From the NCBI RefSeq assembly GCF_010730575.1, contig NZ_AP022614.1:2170001-2234000 (forward strand): 64,000 nt of DNA. The letters are read 5' to 3'. The DNA comes from Mycobacterium parmense (GTDB lineage Bacteria; Actinomycetota; Actinomycetes; Mycobacteriales; Mycobacteriaceae). A model generated the notes under the pieces. It made no database searches. It was given only the letters and a program-made list of their open reading frames with translations, and had not been told where the DNA came from. How positions within the stretch are numbered: the first letter of the stretch is position 1; every line of letters begins with the position of its first letter. Position numbers and translations under genes: made by a program. Positions 1 through 11,225 of the stretch are shown one piece after another.

Positions 1-862
1 GGTGGGCGCGCAGCATCGCCACCTCGCGGGCGTGCGGGTACGGCGCCCGCGGCTCGGCCAGGCTGTCGTCGGCGTCGGCCCACACCATCACCAGCCCCAG
101 TTCGCCGAGCGGGGCGAACACCGCGCTGCGGGTCCCGATCACAAGCCGCGCGGTGCCCCGCAGCGCGGCCAGCCAGCGCCGGTAGCGGGCCGCCGGGCCC
201 AGGCCGGCCGACAGCGCGACGACGGCACCGTCGTCGATGCGGGCGGTCGTGGCCCGCGCGAGGGTGTCCAGATCCCGTTGATCGGGCACGACCGCCAGGA
301 CCGACCGCCCGGTCCGGATGGTCTGCGCCGCGGCCTCGGCGAAACGCTCCGCCCACGGCTCGCCGGGCAACGCCTGCCACACGGCCCGCGCGGCGCGGGA
401 CTCCGACAGGGCGGCCAGGAACTGGCCGCCGCGGACGTACCCGCCCCAGGCCGCCGGGTCGACCGGCTCCGGCAGGGCCGCGGCCGCCGGCGGCACGGCT
501 TCGCGCTCGACCCGGGCGTGCCGCGGCGGCACCGCCAGCCGCAGCACGTCGGCGCGGGTGCCGGCATAGCGGGCGGCCACCGCGTCGGCCAGCCGGCGGA
601 TCTCGGGGGTGAGCACCGGTTCGGGCGACACGACGCGGTCGAGCCAGCCCAGCTTGCCGGCGTGGTCGGTGTCGTTGCGCCGTTCCAGCACGAACCCGTC
701 GACCAGCCGGCCGTGGAACCGCACCCGCACCCGCACTCCCGGCTGGGCGTCGTCGGACTGCTCGGCCGACACGAGGTAGTCGAACTCGCGGTCCAGGTGC
801 GGCACCGACAGCATCGGCAGCACCCGGGCGATGGGTTCGATGTGAGATGCGCTCTTATTCAA
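1..862 (-). CDS. priA: Primosomal protein N' PriA, N-terminal part (cut by window edge)
   Basis: PriA restarts collapsed replication forks by binding branched DNA and loading the primosome. The minus-strand translation gives the N-terminal DNA-binding region, including [20 protein letters not shown] and later the stretch [13 protein letters not shown] that matches mycobacterial PriA as I remember it. The rest lies outside the window. No ATG or GTG is well placed. I chose the TTG at 860-862, which overlaps the end of the upstream gene by 8 bp; the Mtb protein appears to start about a dozen residues further in. Mycobacterial PriA is thought to lack a working helicase motor, but that part is not visible here. 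Confidence 0.88.
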   Translation of the reverse strand, partial: MNKSASHIEPIARVLPMLSVPHLDREFDYLVSAEQSDDAQPGVRVRVRFHGRLVDGFVLERRNDTDHAGKLGWLDRVVSPEPVLTPEIRRLADAVAARYAGTRADVLRLAVPPRHARVEREAVPPAAAALPEPVDPAAWGGYVRGGQFLAALSESRAARAVWQALPGEPWAERFAEAAAQTIRTGRSVLAVVPDQRDLDTLARATTARIDDGAVVALSAGLGPAARYRRWLAALRGTARLVIGTRSAVFAPLGELGLVMVWADADDSLAEPRAPYPHAREVAMLRAH

Positions 863-1643
863 AGCCTTCGGCGGGCCAGTCGACGACCTGCGCGCCCTCT
901 TCCCAGTCGTCGTCTTCGTAGCCCTCGTCCAGAACCGACTCCTCCCGGCCGAAGAAGAACCCGGCCGTGATGAGGACCTGAGCCGCGGCGTAAAGCCACC
1001 AGACGGGCACCGAGAGAGCCTGGTTGTCCAGGATGAACCTGCCGATGCCGATCATGGCGTCGGACAGCGCGAAGCAGATCGCGCCCACCGCGGTCCAGAT
1101 CGTCGGCAGCCGCGCCAGCTGCGCCGTGCACACCATCGCGGTCAGCACCAGGATGTAGGCCGTGACCGGGATCGTGAGCTGGTCACGGCTCAGGTGGGGC
1201 CAGAACCAGGCCAGCAACGCCAGAGTCGCCAGGCAGATCAGCGCCACGGCGGCGATGCGCGGCCGCGACGGCGCCGCCACGGTGGCCAGCGGCAGCAGCG
1301 CGGCCAGAAAACACAAGTGCGCCAACAAGAACGAGGCCAGCCCCACGACGAAGGACAGGGTCCACCACGGGATCGCCAGCAGCCAGTCGCCGGTGGCCGA
1401 CAGCAGCAGTGCGGGCACCAGCCAGCGCCGCTCGCGGACGATCGGGTGCCCGAGCGCGGCGACCGTCAGCAACAACGCCATCAGCGCTTTGAACGGGGGC
1501 TGCAGGATCCAGTGCCCGGTCAGCTCCGTTCCCGGCGGCGACCGCAGCGCCAGCACGGTCAGGTAGACGCCGTAGGACAGGCCGGCCCAGCCGGCCACCA
1601 CCCAGCCGCCGGCCACCAGGCGAGGTGCGTACGGTACCTCCAT
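855..1643 (-). CDS. YhhN/TMEM86-family membrane protein (Rv1401-like)
   Basis: A 262-residue polytopic membrane protein with roughly eight hydrophobic segments and an acidic C-terminal tail ([11 protein letters not shown]). The segment [10 protein letters not shown] and the spacing of the helices fit the YhhN/TMEM86 family, whose animal members are lysoplasmalogenases; bacterial substrates are mostly unknown. The ATG at 1641-1643 interleaves with the start codon of the divergent esterase gene. The stop overlaps the presumed priA start, so the two probably share a transcript. An internal ATG at about residue 55 would give a length closer to the roughly 200-residue Mtb annotation. Confidence 0.8.
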   Translation of the reverse strand: MEVPYAPRLVAGGWVVAGWAGLSYGVYLTVLALRSPPGTELTGHWILQPPFKALMALLLTVAALGHPIVRERRWLVPALLLSATGDWLLAIPWWTLSFVVGLASFLLAHLCFLAALLPLATVAAPSRPRIAAVALICLATLALLAWFWPHLSRDQLTIPVTAYILVLTAMVCTAQLARLPTIWTAVGAICFALSDAMIGIGRFILDNQALSVPVWWLYAAAQVLITAGFFFGREESVLDEGYEDDDWEEGAQVVDWPAEGFE

Positions 1644-2619
1644 GCCCAGCTTGGACAGAACAGCCGACGAGAAACCCGCAATCGACCCCATCTTGCAGAA
1701 GGTACTGGATGCGGTTCCCTTCCGGCTATCACTCGACGACGGTGTCGACGCGGCGCGACAACGCTTCCGCGACCTGCCGCGCCGGCCGGTGCACCCCGAG
1801 CTGCGGGTCGAGGACCGCGACATACCCGGCCCGGCGGGGCCGATCAACATCCGCATCTATTGGCCGTCAACCGATCCCGGCGCGCGGCGGCCCGTCGTCC
1901 TGTTCTTCCACGGCGGCGGTTTCGTGGTGGGCGACCTCGACACCCACGACGGCACGGCCCGCCAGCACGCGGTCGGCGCCGACGCGGTCGTGGTGTCCGT
2001 GGACTACCGACTGGCGCCCGAGCACCCCTACCCCGCCGCCGTCGAAGACGCTTGGGCCGCAACGCAGTGGGCGGCCGCGCACGCCGACGGGCTCGGCGTC
2101 GACCCCGCCCGGATGGCCGTCGCCGGGGATTCGGCCGGGGGGACCATCGCCGCGGCGACGGCCCAGCGCGCCCGCGACAGCGCCGGACCGCCGATCTCGT
2201 TCCAGCTGTTGTGGTATCCCTCCACGATGTGGGACGCGACGCTGCCCTCCTTCACCGAGAACGCCGCCGCGCCGATTCTCGACGTGCGGACCGTCTCCGC
2301 GTTCTCGCGTTGGTACGCAGGCGAAGTCGACCTGTCGGATCCGCCGCCGGCCATGGCGCCGGGGCGGGCGAAAAACCTGGCCGGCCTGCCGCCGGCCTAC
2401 ATCGGGGTCGCCGGATACGACCCGCTGCGCGACGACGGCATCCGGTACGGCGAGCTGCTGGCCGCGGCCGGCGTGCCCGTCGAGGTGCACAACGCCGAGA
2501 CGATGGTGCACGGCTACCTCGGTTACGCGGGTGTGGTGCCGGCCGCGACCGCCGCCTGCGATCGGGGGCTGGCGGCGCTGCGCAACGCCCTGCACGGCCG
2601 AACCCCCGGCGTACGGTAA
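1642..2619 (+). CDS. lipI: HSL-type carboxylesterase/lipase LipI
   Basis: A 325-residue alpha/beta hydrolase of the hormone-sensitive-lipase (bacterial H/family IV) type, expected to cleave short-chain esters. The HGGG oxyanion-hole motif is at residues 90-93 and the nucleophile motif GDSAGG at 162-167 (Ser164). The acid lies in DPLRDD and the catalytic His in VHGY near the C-terminus. The N-terminus MPSLD matches Mtb LipI as I remember it, which supports this ATG. It is followed after 4 bp by a paralogue, nlhH, so this is a tandem duplicate pair in one transcription unit. Confidence 0.9.
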   Translation: MPSLDRTADEKPAIDPILQKVLDAVPFRLSLDDGVDAARQRFRDLPRRPVHPELRVEDRDIPGPAGPINIRIYWPSTDPGARRPVVLFFHGGGFVVGDLDTHDGTARQHAVGADAVVVSVDYRLAPEHPYPAAVEDAWAATQWAAAHADGLGVDPARMAVAGDSAGGTIAAATAQRARDSAGPPISFQLLWYPSTMWDATLPSFTENAAAPILDVRTVSAFSRWYAGEVDLSDPPPAMAPGRAKNLAGLPPAYIGVAGYDPLRDDGIRYGELLAAAGVPVEVHNAETMVHGYLGYAGVVPAATAACDRGLAALRNALHGRTPGVR

Positions 2620-2623
2620 ATCC

Positions 2624-3586
2624 ATGACCGAGCCGACCAGCGACCGACCAGCCATCGATCCGACGTTCAAGTCGTTGCTCGACGCGTTCCCGATGACCTT
2701 CAAGGCAGAGGACGGCGTCGAGGTCGCCCGCAAGCGGCTGCGCCTGCTGAAGGTGCCGCAGGAGATGCTGCCGGGCTTGCGGACCGAGGATCGCACGGTC
2801 GACCACGGCGGGCTCGCCGGCATCCCCGTCCGCATCTACTGGCCGGCCGGTGCCGCCACGCCCGCGCCTGTCGTCGTCTTCTACCACGGCGGCGGCTTCT
2901 GCCTGGGCGACCTGGACACCCACGACCCCGTTGCCCGCGCGCACGCGGCCGGCGCGGAGGCGATCGTGGTTTCCGTCGACTACCGGCTGGCCCCCGAACA
3001 CCCGTTCCCCGCCGGGGTCAACGACTGCTGGGCGGTGCTGCAGTGGGTCGCCGAGAACGCCGCCGAGCTGGGGGGCGACCCGGCGCGGATCGCGGTGGCC
3101 GGTGACTCGGCGGGCGGCAACCTCGCGGCGGTGATGGCGCACCTGGCCCGGCAGCACGGCGGTCCGGCGCTGGCTTTCCAGCTGCTGTGGTACCCGACGG
3201 TCACCGCGGACCTGTCGCTGCCGTCCTACACGGAGAACGCCGCCGCGCCGGTCCTGGACCGCGACGCCATCGATGCCTTTCTGTCCTGGTACCTGCCCGA
3301 GCTCGACATCAGCGACCCGACGGCGCTGCCCCCCACGGTGGCGCCGGCCAACGCCGACGACCTGTCCGGTCTGCCGCCCGCCTACATCGGCACCGCCGAG
3401 CACGACCCGCTGCGCGACGACGGGGCCCGCTACGCCAAGCTGCTGACGGCCGCGGGCGTGCAGGTCGAGCTGAGCAACGAACCCACCCTGGTGCACGGCT
3501 ACGTCAGCTTCGCGATGGTAATCCCGGCCGCGGCCGAGGCCACCGACCGGGGGCTGGCGGCGCTGAAGCGGGCGCTGCACGGCTGA
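2624..3586 (+). CDS. nlhH: HSL-type carboxylesterase NlhH (LipH)
   Basis: A 320-residue paralogue of the preceding esterase with the same layout: HGGG at residues 88-91, GDSAGG at 160-165 (Ser162), DPLRDD and VHGY near the C-terminus. The Mtb orthologue Rv1399c is a characterised non-lipolytic esterase that prefers short acyl chains. The gene lies between lipI and a flavin monooxygenase on the same strand with gaps of 4 and 10 bp, so the three are probably co-transcribed. A monooxygenase making esters and esterases opening them would be a coherent Baeyer-Villiger-type route, but this is inference. Confidence 0.92.
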   Translation: MTEPTSDRPAIDPTFKSLLDAFPMTFKAEDGVEVARKRLRLLKVPQEMLPGLRTEDRTVDHGGLAGIPVRIYWPAGAATPAPVVVFYHGGGFCLGDLDTHDPVARAHAAGAEAIVVSVDYRLAPEHPFPAGVNDCWAVLQWVAENAAELGGDPARIAVAGDSAGGNLAAVMAHLARQHGGPALAFQLLWYPTVTADLSLPSYTENAAAPVLDRDAIDAFLSWYLPELDISDPTALPPTVAPANADDLSGLPPAYIGTAEHDPLRDDGARYAKLLTAAGVQVELSNEPTLVHGYVSFAMVIPAAAEATDRGLAALKRALHG

Positions 3587-3596
3587 GGACAACCAG

Positions 3597-5081
3597 ATGA
3601 CCTGCACGCCCGACCACCACACGCTGATCATCGGCGCCGGGTTCGCCGGAATCGGCGCCGCCATCAAGCTCGACCGGGCCGGCATGACCGACTACCTGCT
3701 GCTCGAGGCCGGCGACGGCGTCGGCGGGACGTGGCACTGGAACACCTATCCCGGCATCGCCGTGGACATCCCGTCCTTCTCCTACCAGTTCTCGTTCGAG
3801 CAGAGCCCGCGCTGGTCGCGCACCTACGCGCCCGGCCGCGAGCTCAAGGCGTACGCCGAGCACTGCGTCGACAAATACGGCCTCCGGTCGCGAATCCGGC
3901 TCGGCACGAAGGTGATCTCCGCGGAGTTCGACGACGAGCGCGCCGTGTGGCGGGTGCGCACCGACCGCCACGGCGAGCTGACCGCCAGGTTCGTGATCAG
4001 CGCCTGCGGCGTGCTGACCGTGCCCAACCTGCCCGACATCGACGGAGTGGACTCGTTCGGCGGCATCACCATGCACACCGCACGCTGGGATCACTCCCAG
4101 GACCTGGCGGGCAAGCGCGTCGCCATCGTCGGCACCGGCGCCTCGGCCGTGCAGGTGATCCCCGAGATCGCGCCGATTGTCAAGCAGCTCACGGTGTTTC
4201 AGCGCACGCCGATCTGGTGCTTCCCCAAGTTCGACGTCGCATTGCCCGCGCCGGCCCGCTGGGCCATGCGACTGCCCGGCGGCAACGTGGTCGCGCGGCT
4301 GGCCAGCCAGGCCTTCGTCGAGCTGACCTTCCCGATCTCGGCGCAGTACTTCACGGTGTTCCCGCTGGCCAAGCGGATGGAGTCGGCGGGGCTGGGCTAT
4401 CTGCGCCGGCAGGTCCGCGACCCCGCGGTGCGCGAGCGGCTCACGCCGCGCTACGCCGTGGGCTGCAAACGGCCCGGCTTCCACAACGGCTACCTCGCGA
4501 CGTTCAACCGCGACAACGTGCGGCTGGTGACCGAGCCGATCGACAAGATCACCGCCTCGGCGGTCACCACCACCGGCGGCGACGCGCACGAGGTCGACGT
4601 CTTGATCCTGGCGACCGGTTTCAAGGTGATGGACACCGACCACGTGCCGACCTATCCGGTCACCGGGAGCGGCGGCCTGCCACTGAGCAAATTCTGGGAC
4701 GAGCACCGGTTGCAGGCCTACGAGGGGGTCTCGGTGCCGGGGTTCCCGAACTTCTACAGCGTGTTCGGGCCATACGGTTATGTCGGCTCGTCCTATTTCG
4801 CGCTCATCGAGGCCCAGACCCATCACATCGTCCGGTGCCTCAAGCGGGCCCGGCGCTGCGGCGCCAGCCGCGTCGAGGTGACCGAGGACGCCAACGCGCG
4901 CTACTTCGCCGAGATGATGCGCAAGCGGCACCGCCAGATCTTCTGGCAGGACAGCTGCAAGCTGGCCAACAGCTACTACTTCGACAAGAACGGCGACGTC
5001 CCGCTGCGCCCGACCACCACGGTGGAGGCGTACTGGCGCAGCAGGCGGTTCGATCTCGACGACTACCGGTTCTCCGCCTAG
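3597..5081 (+). CDS. Baeyer-Villiger-type flavin monooxygenase (Rv1393c-like)
   Basis: A 494-residue class B flavoprotein monooxygenase. It has an N-terminal FAD Rossmann motif (GAGFAG, residues 13-18), the type I BVMO fingerprint FxGxxxHxxxW satisfied by FGGITMHTARW at 154-164, and a second dinucleotide motif GTGASA (179-184) for NADPH. It should insert oxygen into a ketone or aldehyde, giving an ester or lactone; the substrate is unknown. It follows nlhH by 10 bp with a GAGGA ribosome-binding site, so monooxygenase and esterases may act in sequence. Confidence 0.88.
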   Translation: MTCTPDHHTLIIGAGFAGIGAAIKLDRAGMTDYLLLEAGDGVGGTWHWNTYPGIAVDIPSFSYQFSFEQSPRWSRTYAPGRELKAYAEHCVDKYGLRSRIRLGTKVISAEFDDERAVWRVRTDRHGELTARFVISACGVLTVPNLPDIDGVDSFGGITMHTARWDHSQDLAGKRVAIVGTGASAVQVIPEIAPIVKQLTVFQRTPIWCFPKFDVALPAPARWAMRLPGGNVVARLASQAFVELTFPISAQYFTVFPLAKRMESAGLGYLRRQVRDPAVRERLTPRYAVGCKRPGFHNGYLATFNRDNVRLVTEPIDKITASAVTTTGGDAHEVDVLILATGFKVMDTDHVPTYPVTGSGGLPLSKFWDEHRLQAYEGVSVPGFPNFYSVFGPYGYVGSSYFALIEAQTHHIVRCLKRARRCGASRVEVTEDANARYFAEMMRKRHRQIFWQDSCKLANSYYFDKNGDVPLRPTTTVEAYWRSRRFDLDDYRFSA

Positions 5082-5097
5082 CGCTAGGCTTTCACGC

Positions 5098-5669
5098 GTG
5101 GCAAAGGAGTATCCCCGTCTCGACGAGTCGCTGCGTGACTTCATCGCCGAGCAGGCCATGTTCTTCGTGGCCACCGCACCCTCCGAGGGTGGCCGGATCA
5201 ATCTGTCCCCCAAGGGATACCGCGACACCTTCGCCGTGCTCGACGACCACACGGTGGCCTACCTGGACCTGTTCGGCAGCGGCGTCGAGACGATCGCCCA
5301 CCTGCGGGACAACGGCCGGATCACCGTGATGTTCTGCTCGTTCACCCGCTACTCGAGGATCCTGCGGCTGTTCGGCACGGGCCGCGTGGTCCGCCCCGAC
5401 GACGCCGAATTCGATTCCCTGGCAGCGCTTTTCGGCGCCAACAACCACGCCGGCGTCCGGGCCGCCATCGTCATCGATGTGAACCGGATCGCCGACGCGT
5501 GCGGATTCGCGGTGCCCTACTACGAGCTCGTCGACGAGCGGCCCGTGCTCGACGCGCACCACGCCGGGGCCTCCGACGCCAAGTTCGCCGGCCTCGTCGA
5601 CCGCAACCGGCGCAGCATCGACTGCCTACCGGCGCTGGACGCCGACCACCCGACGCCGCAGAAGCGGGC

Positions 5670-5673
<4 letters not shown>
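5098..5673 (+). CDS. Pyridoxamine 5'-phosphate oxidase-like flavin/F420-binding protein
   Basis: A 191-residue protein of the PNPOx-like split-barrel superfamily (putative PNPOx domain in the first roughly 130 residues, with [10 protein letters not shown] and an FGTGRVVRP strand). Such proteins bind FMN, F420 or haem; the substrate cannot be told from sequence. It starts at GTG 16 bp after the monooxygenase. Its stop overlaps the stop of metK by 4 bp on the opposite strand (tail-to-tail over CTAG), so there is no space for a bidirectional terminator. Confidence 0.8.
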
Positions 5674-6881
<1,208 letters not shown>

Positions 6882-6914
6882 TATTCCCGTCCTCTCGATT
6901 AATTAGTTAGTCAA

Positions 6915-6920
6915 ATTATA
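6915..6920 (-). promoter_or_regulatory. Candidate -10 element of the metK promoter
   Basis: On the minus strand a perfect TATAAT hexamer lies about 35 bp upstream of the metK GTG, inside a short AT-rich island (about 6896-6921) that contrasts with its high-GC surroundings. No good -35 is visible, as is common for mycobacterial SigA promoters. The leader is too short for a SAM riboswitch. Confidence 0.6.
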
Positions 6921-6976
6921 GTCTGCGGCCCGGATCTGCATCCGTCCAGTGGTGCAAGCGACCAGCCAGGACCCCT

Positions 6977-8221
6977 TCAGGAGCCGCGCAGAAACGTGAC
7001 GATCGCATCCACAATACGACTGGCCATCAGGGTCTTGGAGCCGTGCTGCAATGCGGACTCGGCGCCGTCGGACGCCAACATCCAGCCGTCGTTGTTGTCG
7101 ACCTCGAACGCCCGGCCGTCGCCCACCGCGTTGACCACCAGCAAATCGCACCCCTTGGTGCGCAGCTTGGCGCGGGCGTGGAACAGCACATCGCCGTTGG
7201 CGTCGCCGGTCTCGGCGGCGAACCCGACGATGGCGCGCATGTTGGGCAGCTCGCCGTGGGCCCGGGCGCGGACGACGCCGGCCAGGACGTCGTCATTGCG
7301 CACCAGGTCGATCGCCGGCGGGCCGGCCTGGCTGTCGGGGCCCTTTTTGATCTTCGCGGCCGAAACCCGCGCGGGCCGGAAGTCGGCGACCGCCGCCGCC
7401 ATCACGAGCACGTCCGCCTCGGCGGCGTGCTTGGAGACCGCATCGCCGAGTTGCGCGGCGGAGCTGACCTGGACCACCTCCACCCCGGCGGGGTCGATCA
7501 AGCCGGCGGTGTGCCCGGCGATCAGCGTGACCTGGGCCCCGCGCTGGGCGGCGACCCGCGCGACGGCGTAGCCCTGCTTGCCGGAGCTGCGGTTGCCGAT
7601 GAAGCGGACCGGGTCGATCGGTTCGCGGGTGCCGCCGGCGGTGACCAGCACCTTGCAGCCGGCGAGGTCGTAGGGCAGGGCGTCGTTGCGCTCCAGCAGC
7701 AGGTGGGCCAGGGTGGTGATCTCCTCGGCCTCGGGGAGCCGCCCCGCCCCGCTGTCGTGGCCGGTGAGCCGCCCGGAGGCGGGTTCGAGCACCACCGCCC
7801 CGCGGCGGCGCAGCGTGGCCACGTTGTCGACCGTGGCGGGGTGCAACCACATCTCGGTGTGCATGGCGGGGGCGAACAGCACCGGGCAGCGGGCGGTCAG
7901 CAGCGTGGCGGTCAGCAGGTCGTCGGCCCGGCCGTGAACCGCCCGGGCCAAGAGGTCCGCGGTGGCGGGCGCCACCACGACCAGGTCGGCCTGCTGGCCG
8001 AGCTTGACGTGCGGCACGTCCGGGACGTCCTCGAAGACCCCGGTGCTCACCGGCTGCCCGGAAAGCGCCTCGAACGTGGCGGCGCCGACGAAGCGCAGCG
8101 CGGATTCGGTCGGGACGACCCGCACGTGGTGGCCGGCCTCGGACAGCTGGCGGACCACGGTGCACGCCTTGTAGGCGGCGATGCCCCCGGAGACGCCGAC
8201 GACTATCCGCTTGCGGTCCAC
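6977..8221 (-). CDS. coaBC: Bifunctional phosphopantothenoylcysteine decarboxylase/phosphopantothenate-cysteine ligase
   Basis: A 414-residue fusion enzyme performing two steps of coenzyme A synthesis. The N-terminal CoaC half (to about residue 185) is an FMN decarboxylase with GVSGGIAAYK and the PAMHTEMW substrate/active-site region. The C-terminal CoaB half has a Rossmann-type CTP-dependent ligase with TAGGTREPIDPVRFIGNRSS. The start is the GTG at 8219-8221 (VDRKRI), matching the Mtb N-terminus. It lies 13 bp after rpoZ in the same unit. Confidence 0.95.
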   Translation of the reverse strand: MDRKRIVVGVSGGIAAYKACTVVRQLSEAGHHVRVVPTESALRFVGAATFEALSGQPVSTGVFEDVPDVPHVKLGQQADLVVVAPATADLLARAVHGRADDLLTATLLTARCPVLFAPAMHTEMWLHPATVDNVATLRRRGAVVLEPASGRLTGHDSGAGRLPEAEEITTLAHLLLERNDALPYDLAGCKVLVTAGGTREPIDPVRFIGNRSSGKQGYAVARVAAQRGAQVTLIAGHTAGLIDPAGVEVVQVSSAAQLGDAVSKHAAEADVLVMAAAVADFRPARVSAAKIKKGPDSQAGPPAIDLVRNDDVLAGVVRARAHGELPNMRAIVGFAAETGDANGDVLFHARAKLRTKGCDLLVVNAVGDGRAFEVDNNDGWMLASDGAESALQHGSKTLMASRIVDAIVTFLRGS

Positions 8222-8234
8222 CGCCCCTGCCCTG

Positions 8235-8567
8235 TTACTCGCCCTCGGTGTGCTCGAGCAGGTCGCCGTGGATCTCGCGCATGGCGATGGAGAGGGGCTT
8301 CTCCTGCAGGCCCGGCTCGACGAGCGGCCCGACGTACTCGAGGATGCCCTCACCGAGCTGGTTGTAATAGTCGTTGATCTGCCGGGCGCGCTTGGCCGCG
8401 TAGATCACCAGCGCGTACTTGCTGGAGACCCGGTCCAGCAACTCGTCGATGGGCGGGTTGGTGATGCCCAGCGGCGTGTCGTAGGCGCGCTGTCCGGCCG
8501 CCAGCGAGTCGAACCGGTCGGCGGTGGGGACGGCGGCCAGCGGCGCGTCGGACTGCGAAGTACTCAC
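8235..8567 (-). CDS. rpoZ: RNA polymerase omega subunit
   Basis: Omega binds the beta' C-terminus and helps assemble RNA polymerase. The conserved core [20 protein letters not shown] and the C-terminal LREIH-like segment are present. I chose the GTG at 8565-8567 because it gives the 110 residues of Mtb RpoZ and lies 10 nt after an AGGAG sequence. A TTG at 8576 is only 2 nt from that sequence and is a poor start. Confidence 0.95.
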   Translation of the reverse strand: MSTSQSDAPLAAVPTADRFDSLAAGQRAYDTPLGITNPPIDELLDRVSSKYALVIYAAKRARQINDYYNQLGEGILEYVGPLVEPGLQEKPLSIAMREIHGDLLEHTEGE

Positions 8568-8623
8568 GTAAGTCAATCTCCTGGTGGATTACTGCGGTTG
8601 TCGGACCGCGGGGAAGTTCGTGC

Positions 8624-9247
8624 TCAATCTCGAGTGGGTCCGGTCTGCGCGTCTGGACGGTCCGGCGCAGTTACCAGCAAGGATACCAATTCGGCGCACG
8701 CCGACTCCAATTCCCTGTTGACGACGACCTCGTCGAAGTCGTCCTGGGCGGCCAATTCGACGCGGGCGGTCTCGAGGCGGCGCCGGATGGCCTCCGGGGT
8801 CTCGGTGCCGCGGCCGACGAGTCTGGCCTCGAGGTCCTCCCAACTCGGGGGCGCCAAAAACACGGTGATGGCCTCGGGCAGCGCGGATTTCACGGCCCTG
8901 GCCCCCGCCAGATCGACCTCGATGAGCACCGGATGCCCGGCCGCGGTGGCGGCCCGCACGGGTGCGGCCAGGGTGCCGGAGCGGTGCAGCCCACCGTGGA
9001 TGTCGGCCCACTCGAGCAGGGCGCCCTCGTCGATCAGTTGCTGGAACCGGGCGGCGCTGACGAAGTGGTAGTCGACGCCGTCGACCTCGCCCGGCCGCGG
9101 CGCCCGCGTGGTCGCCGAGACGCTGAAATGCAGGTCAGGGACGCGTTCGCGCAGACAACGGACCACCGTCGACTTGCCGACGGCCGAGGGACCGGACAGC
9201 ACGACCACACGGCCGCGCTGTGCGTCCGGTCCCCCGCCGGCGCTCAC
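8624..9247 (-). CDS. gmk: Guanylate kinase
   Basis: A 207-residue kinase converting GMP to GDP with ATP. The P-loop GPSAVGKST is at residues 19-27, followed by the GMP-binding block [13 protein letters not shown] and the lid with RRLETAR. It sits between mihF (14 bp upstream) and rpoZ (56 bp downstream), the usual actinobacterial order. The N-terminus is shorter than I recall for Mtb, which has an extra low-complexity stretch before the kinase core. Confidence 0.96.
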   Translation of the reverse strand: MSAGGGPDAQRGRVVVLSGPSAVGKSTVVRCLRERVPDLHFSVSATTRAPRPGEVDGVDYHFVSAARFQQLIDEGALLEWADIHGGLHRSGTLAAPVRAATAAGHPVLIEVDLAGARAVKSALPEAITVFLAPPSWEDLEARLVGRGTETPEAIRRRLETARVELAAQDDFDEVVVNRELESACAELVSLLVTAPDRPDAQTGPTRD

Positions 9248-9261
9248 CGGGACTGCCCGGT

Positions 9262-9576
9262 TTAGGAGCCGAACTTTTCCAGCAGAGCCTTGCGCTGGCG
9301 GTCACCGAGGCCCCGCAGGCGGCGGGTCGGGGCGATCTCCAGCTCGGTCATGATCTCCTGCGCCTTGACCTTGCCGACCTTCGGCAACGCCTCCAGCAGC
9401 GCGGAGACCTTCATCTTGCCCAGGACTTCGTCCGTTTCGGCGTCCTTGAGCACCTGGCTGAGGTTGGTGCCGCCGCGCTTCAGCCGGTCCTTGAGCTCTG
9501 CTCGAGCTCGACGTGCGGCAGCCGCCTTCTCCAACGCGGCCGCGCGCTGCTCGTCGGTCAACTGGGGAAGGGCCAC
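9262..9576 (-). CDS. mihF: Mycobacterial integration host factor mIHF
   Basis: A 104-residue nucleoid protein with a basic helix ([18 protein letters not shown]) and a helix-two-turn-helix region ([13 protein letters not shown]...[12 protein letters not shown]). It bends DNA, supports phage integration and is essential in mycobacteria. The GTG at 9574-9576 with GGAGG four bases upstream gives the compact MALPQL form; longer annotated versions would lack a ribosome-binding site. It heads the gmk-rpoZ-coaBC run. Confidence 0.95.
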   Translation of the reverse strand: MALPQLTDEQRAAALEKAAAARRARAELKDRLKRGGTNLSQVLKDAETDEVLGKMKVSALLEALPKVGKVKAQEIMTELEIAPTRRLRGLGDRQRKALLEKFGS

Positions 9577-10006
9577 GATTCCTCCGTATCTGATCAATCT
9601 CAATCGATCTTCATGTGTCTTCGCCGGGTACTTCTGCCAGCGCAGACGACCGTACTCAGGCCTTCCGACGAAATCTAACCCGCCCCCCGGGTTAAGGCGA
9701 TCAAACCCGCAGCATGCGCCCGCTCAACGGGCCCGGCGAGGCCGGGAAAACACCGTCGGCCGGGCAGCGCCGACCGTGGCTGTGCACGGGGCTGACCGCG
9801 CCGCGCGGGCCGCCCCTTTCCTGCCTTCGACCAGCGGTTTTGCACGCCACGGCGACGGGGCGTCCGCCCGGGCGGCGACGCGTCGGACGTCCGCGGCGCG
9901 GGGCCCGATCGGCCCGGTGCTGGGCATCACGCGATCGGCAGGGCGTGTCGCGCGTGTCGCGTCGTCGCCCGGTGGGGTTGCGCGCGGGCTCGGTTACGAT
10001 CGAGCG
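9577..10006. other. Intergenic region between mihF and the HTH-TOBE gene
   Basis: About 430 bp separate the divergent genes. I see no convincing coding frame; the open frames here have no family motif. The region presumably carries the mihF promoter on the minus strand and that of the TOBE gene on the plus strand. In Mtb the corresponding interval between pyrF and mihF holds PE15 and PPE20, and neither is present here. Confidence 0.6.
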
Positions 10007-10405
10007 GTGCCGAACCTGCGGATTCGTCAGGCGGCGGACCTGCTCGGAGTCAGCGACGACACCGTCCGGCGATGGATCAACCAAGGCGCGCTGACGGTCA
10101 GCCACGACGCGGCCGGGCGCAAGGTGATCGCGAGCGAGGATCTGGCCCGGTTCTCCCGCAGCAACGCGCCCGCTCCCCCACCGGATCCGCTGGGCATCGG
10201 CAGTTCGGCCCGCAACCGGTTCGTCGGCCTGGTCACCAAGGTCGTCAGCGACAAGGTGATGACGCATGTCGAGATGCAGTGCGGCCCCTTCACCGTCGTC
10301 TCGCTGATGAGCACCGAGGCGGCCGAGGAGCTGAGGCTCAAGCCCGGCAGCGTCGCCGTGGCCGTCGTCAAGGCCACGACGGTGATCGTCGAGACGGCCC
10401 CTTAG
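10007..10405 (+). CDS. Helix-turn-helix/TOBE-domain molybdate- or oxyanion-responsive protein
   Basis: A 132-residue two-domain protein. Residues 1-50 form a MerR/excisionase-type winged helix ([19 protein letters not shown]). Residues about 65-132 form one TOBE (MopI-like) domain ([20 protein letters not shown] ... [11 protein letters not shown]), which in its family binds molybdate or tungstate. It may sense molybdate or store molybdopterin; the target is unknown. The GTG start was set by the onset of the helix-turn-helix. Its stop overlaps the pyrF stop by 4 bp, tail to tail. Confidence 0.85.
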   Translation: MPNLRIRQAADLLGVSDDTVRRWINQGALTVSHDAAGRKVIASEDLARFSRSNAPAPPPDPLGIGSSARNRFVGLVTKVVSDKVMTHVEMQCGPFTVVSLMSTEAAEELRLKPGSVAVAVVKATTVIVETAP

Positions 10406-11225
10406 ACCGACCCGAGGTAGGCGACCGCGTCCACCATGCGCTCGCCCGCCGCCCGCAGCTCGGGCACGCCGGGACCGGCCCGCAGCACTTCGCGTGCGAC
10501 GGCGGGCAGCAGCTGGCCCGGCGCGGCCCCGCCCAGGCCCGCCAGCGCCTCGGGACGCCCGCCCTGGACGCCGAGCCCCGGCACCAGCACCGGGCCGCCC
10601 AGGGCGCTGAGATCGGGCGCCTCGAAGACCGTCGCACCGACCACCACCCCGACGAACCCGGCCTGGTCCGCGGTGACCGACCGGTTGGCCGCCGCCGCCT
10701 GGTTCACGATCAGCTGCGCCACCGTGCGACCGTCGGTGGCGGCGCGTTGCACCGTCGCGCCCTCCGGGTTGGAGGTCGCGGCCAGCACGAACACCCCCCG
10801 GTCGCGCGCCGCGGCGGCCTCCAGCAGCGGCCGCAGCGAGCCGAACCCCAGGTAGGGCGAAGCCGTGACGGCGTCGGCGGCCAGCGGCGAGTCGCCCGCC
10901 CAGGCGGCGGCGTAGGCCGCCATCGTCGAGCCGATGTCGCCCCGCTTGGCGTCGGCGATCACCAGGACCCCGCGATCGCGCAACGCGGCGATGGTGCGTT
11001 CCAGCACGGCGAAGCCGGCCGCGCCGTACGCCTCGAAGAACGCCACCTGCGGCTTGACGACGGCGAAGCCGGAGAACGCCTCGACGCAGATGTCGCAGAA
11101 CCGGGCGAGCCCGTCGGCGGTGGTCGGCAGGCCCCAGGCGCGCAGCAACTCCGGATGCGGGTCGATGCCCAGACACAGCGGCCCGCGGGCGGACTTCGCC
11201 CCGGCCAGCCGACCGCCGAACCCCG

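Noticed and set aside
2-970. Long plus-strand open frame at the window start
   Set aside because: It is antisense to priA, whose protein motifs are clear on the minus strand. Its translation is Arg/Gly/His-rich low complexity, typical of GC-rich shadow frames.
6882-6976. SAM riboswitch upstream of metK
   Set aside because: The interval between coaBC and metK is under 100 bp and holds a TATAAT promoter close to the start; no SAM-type multistem structure is seen.
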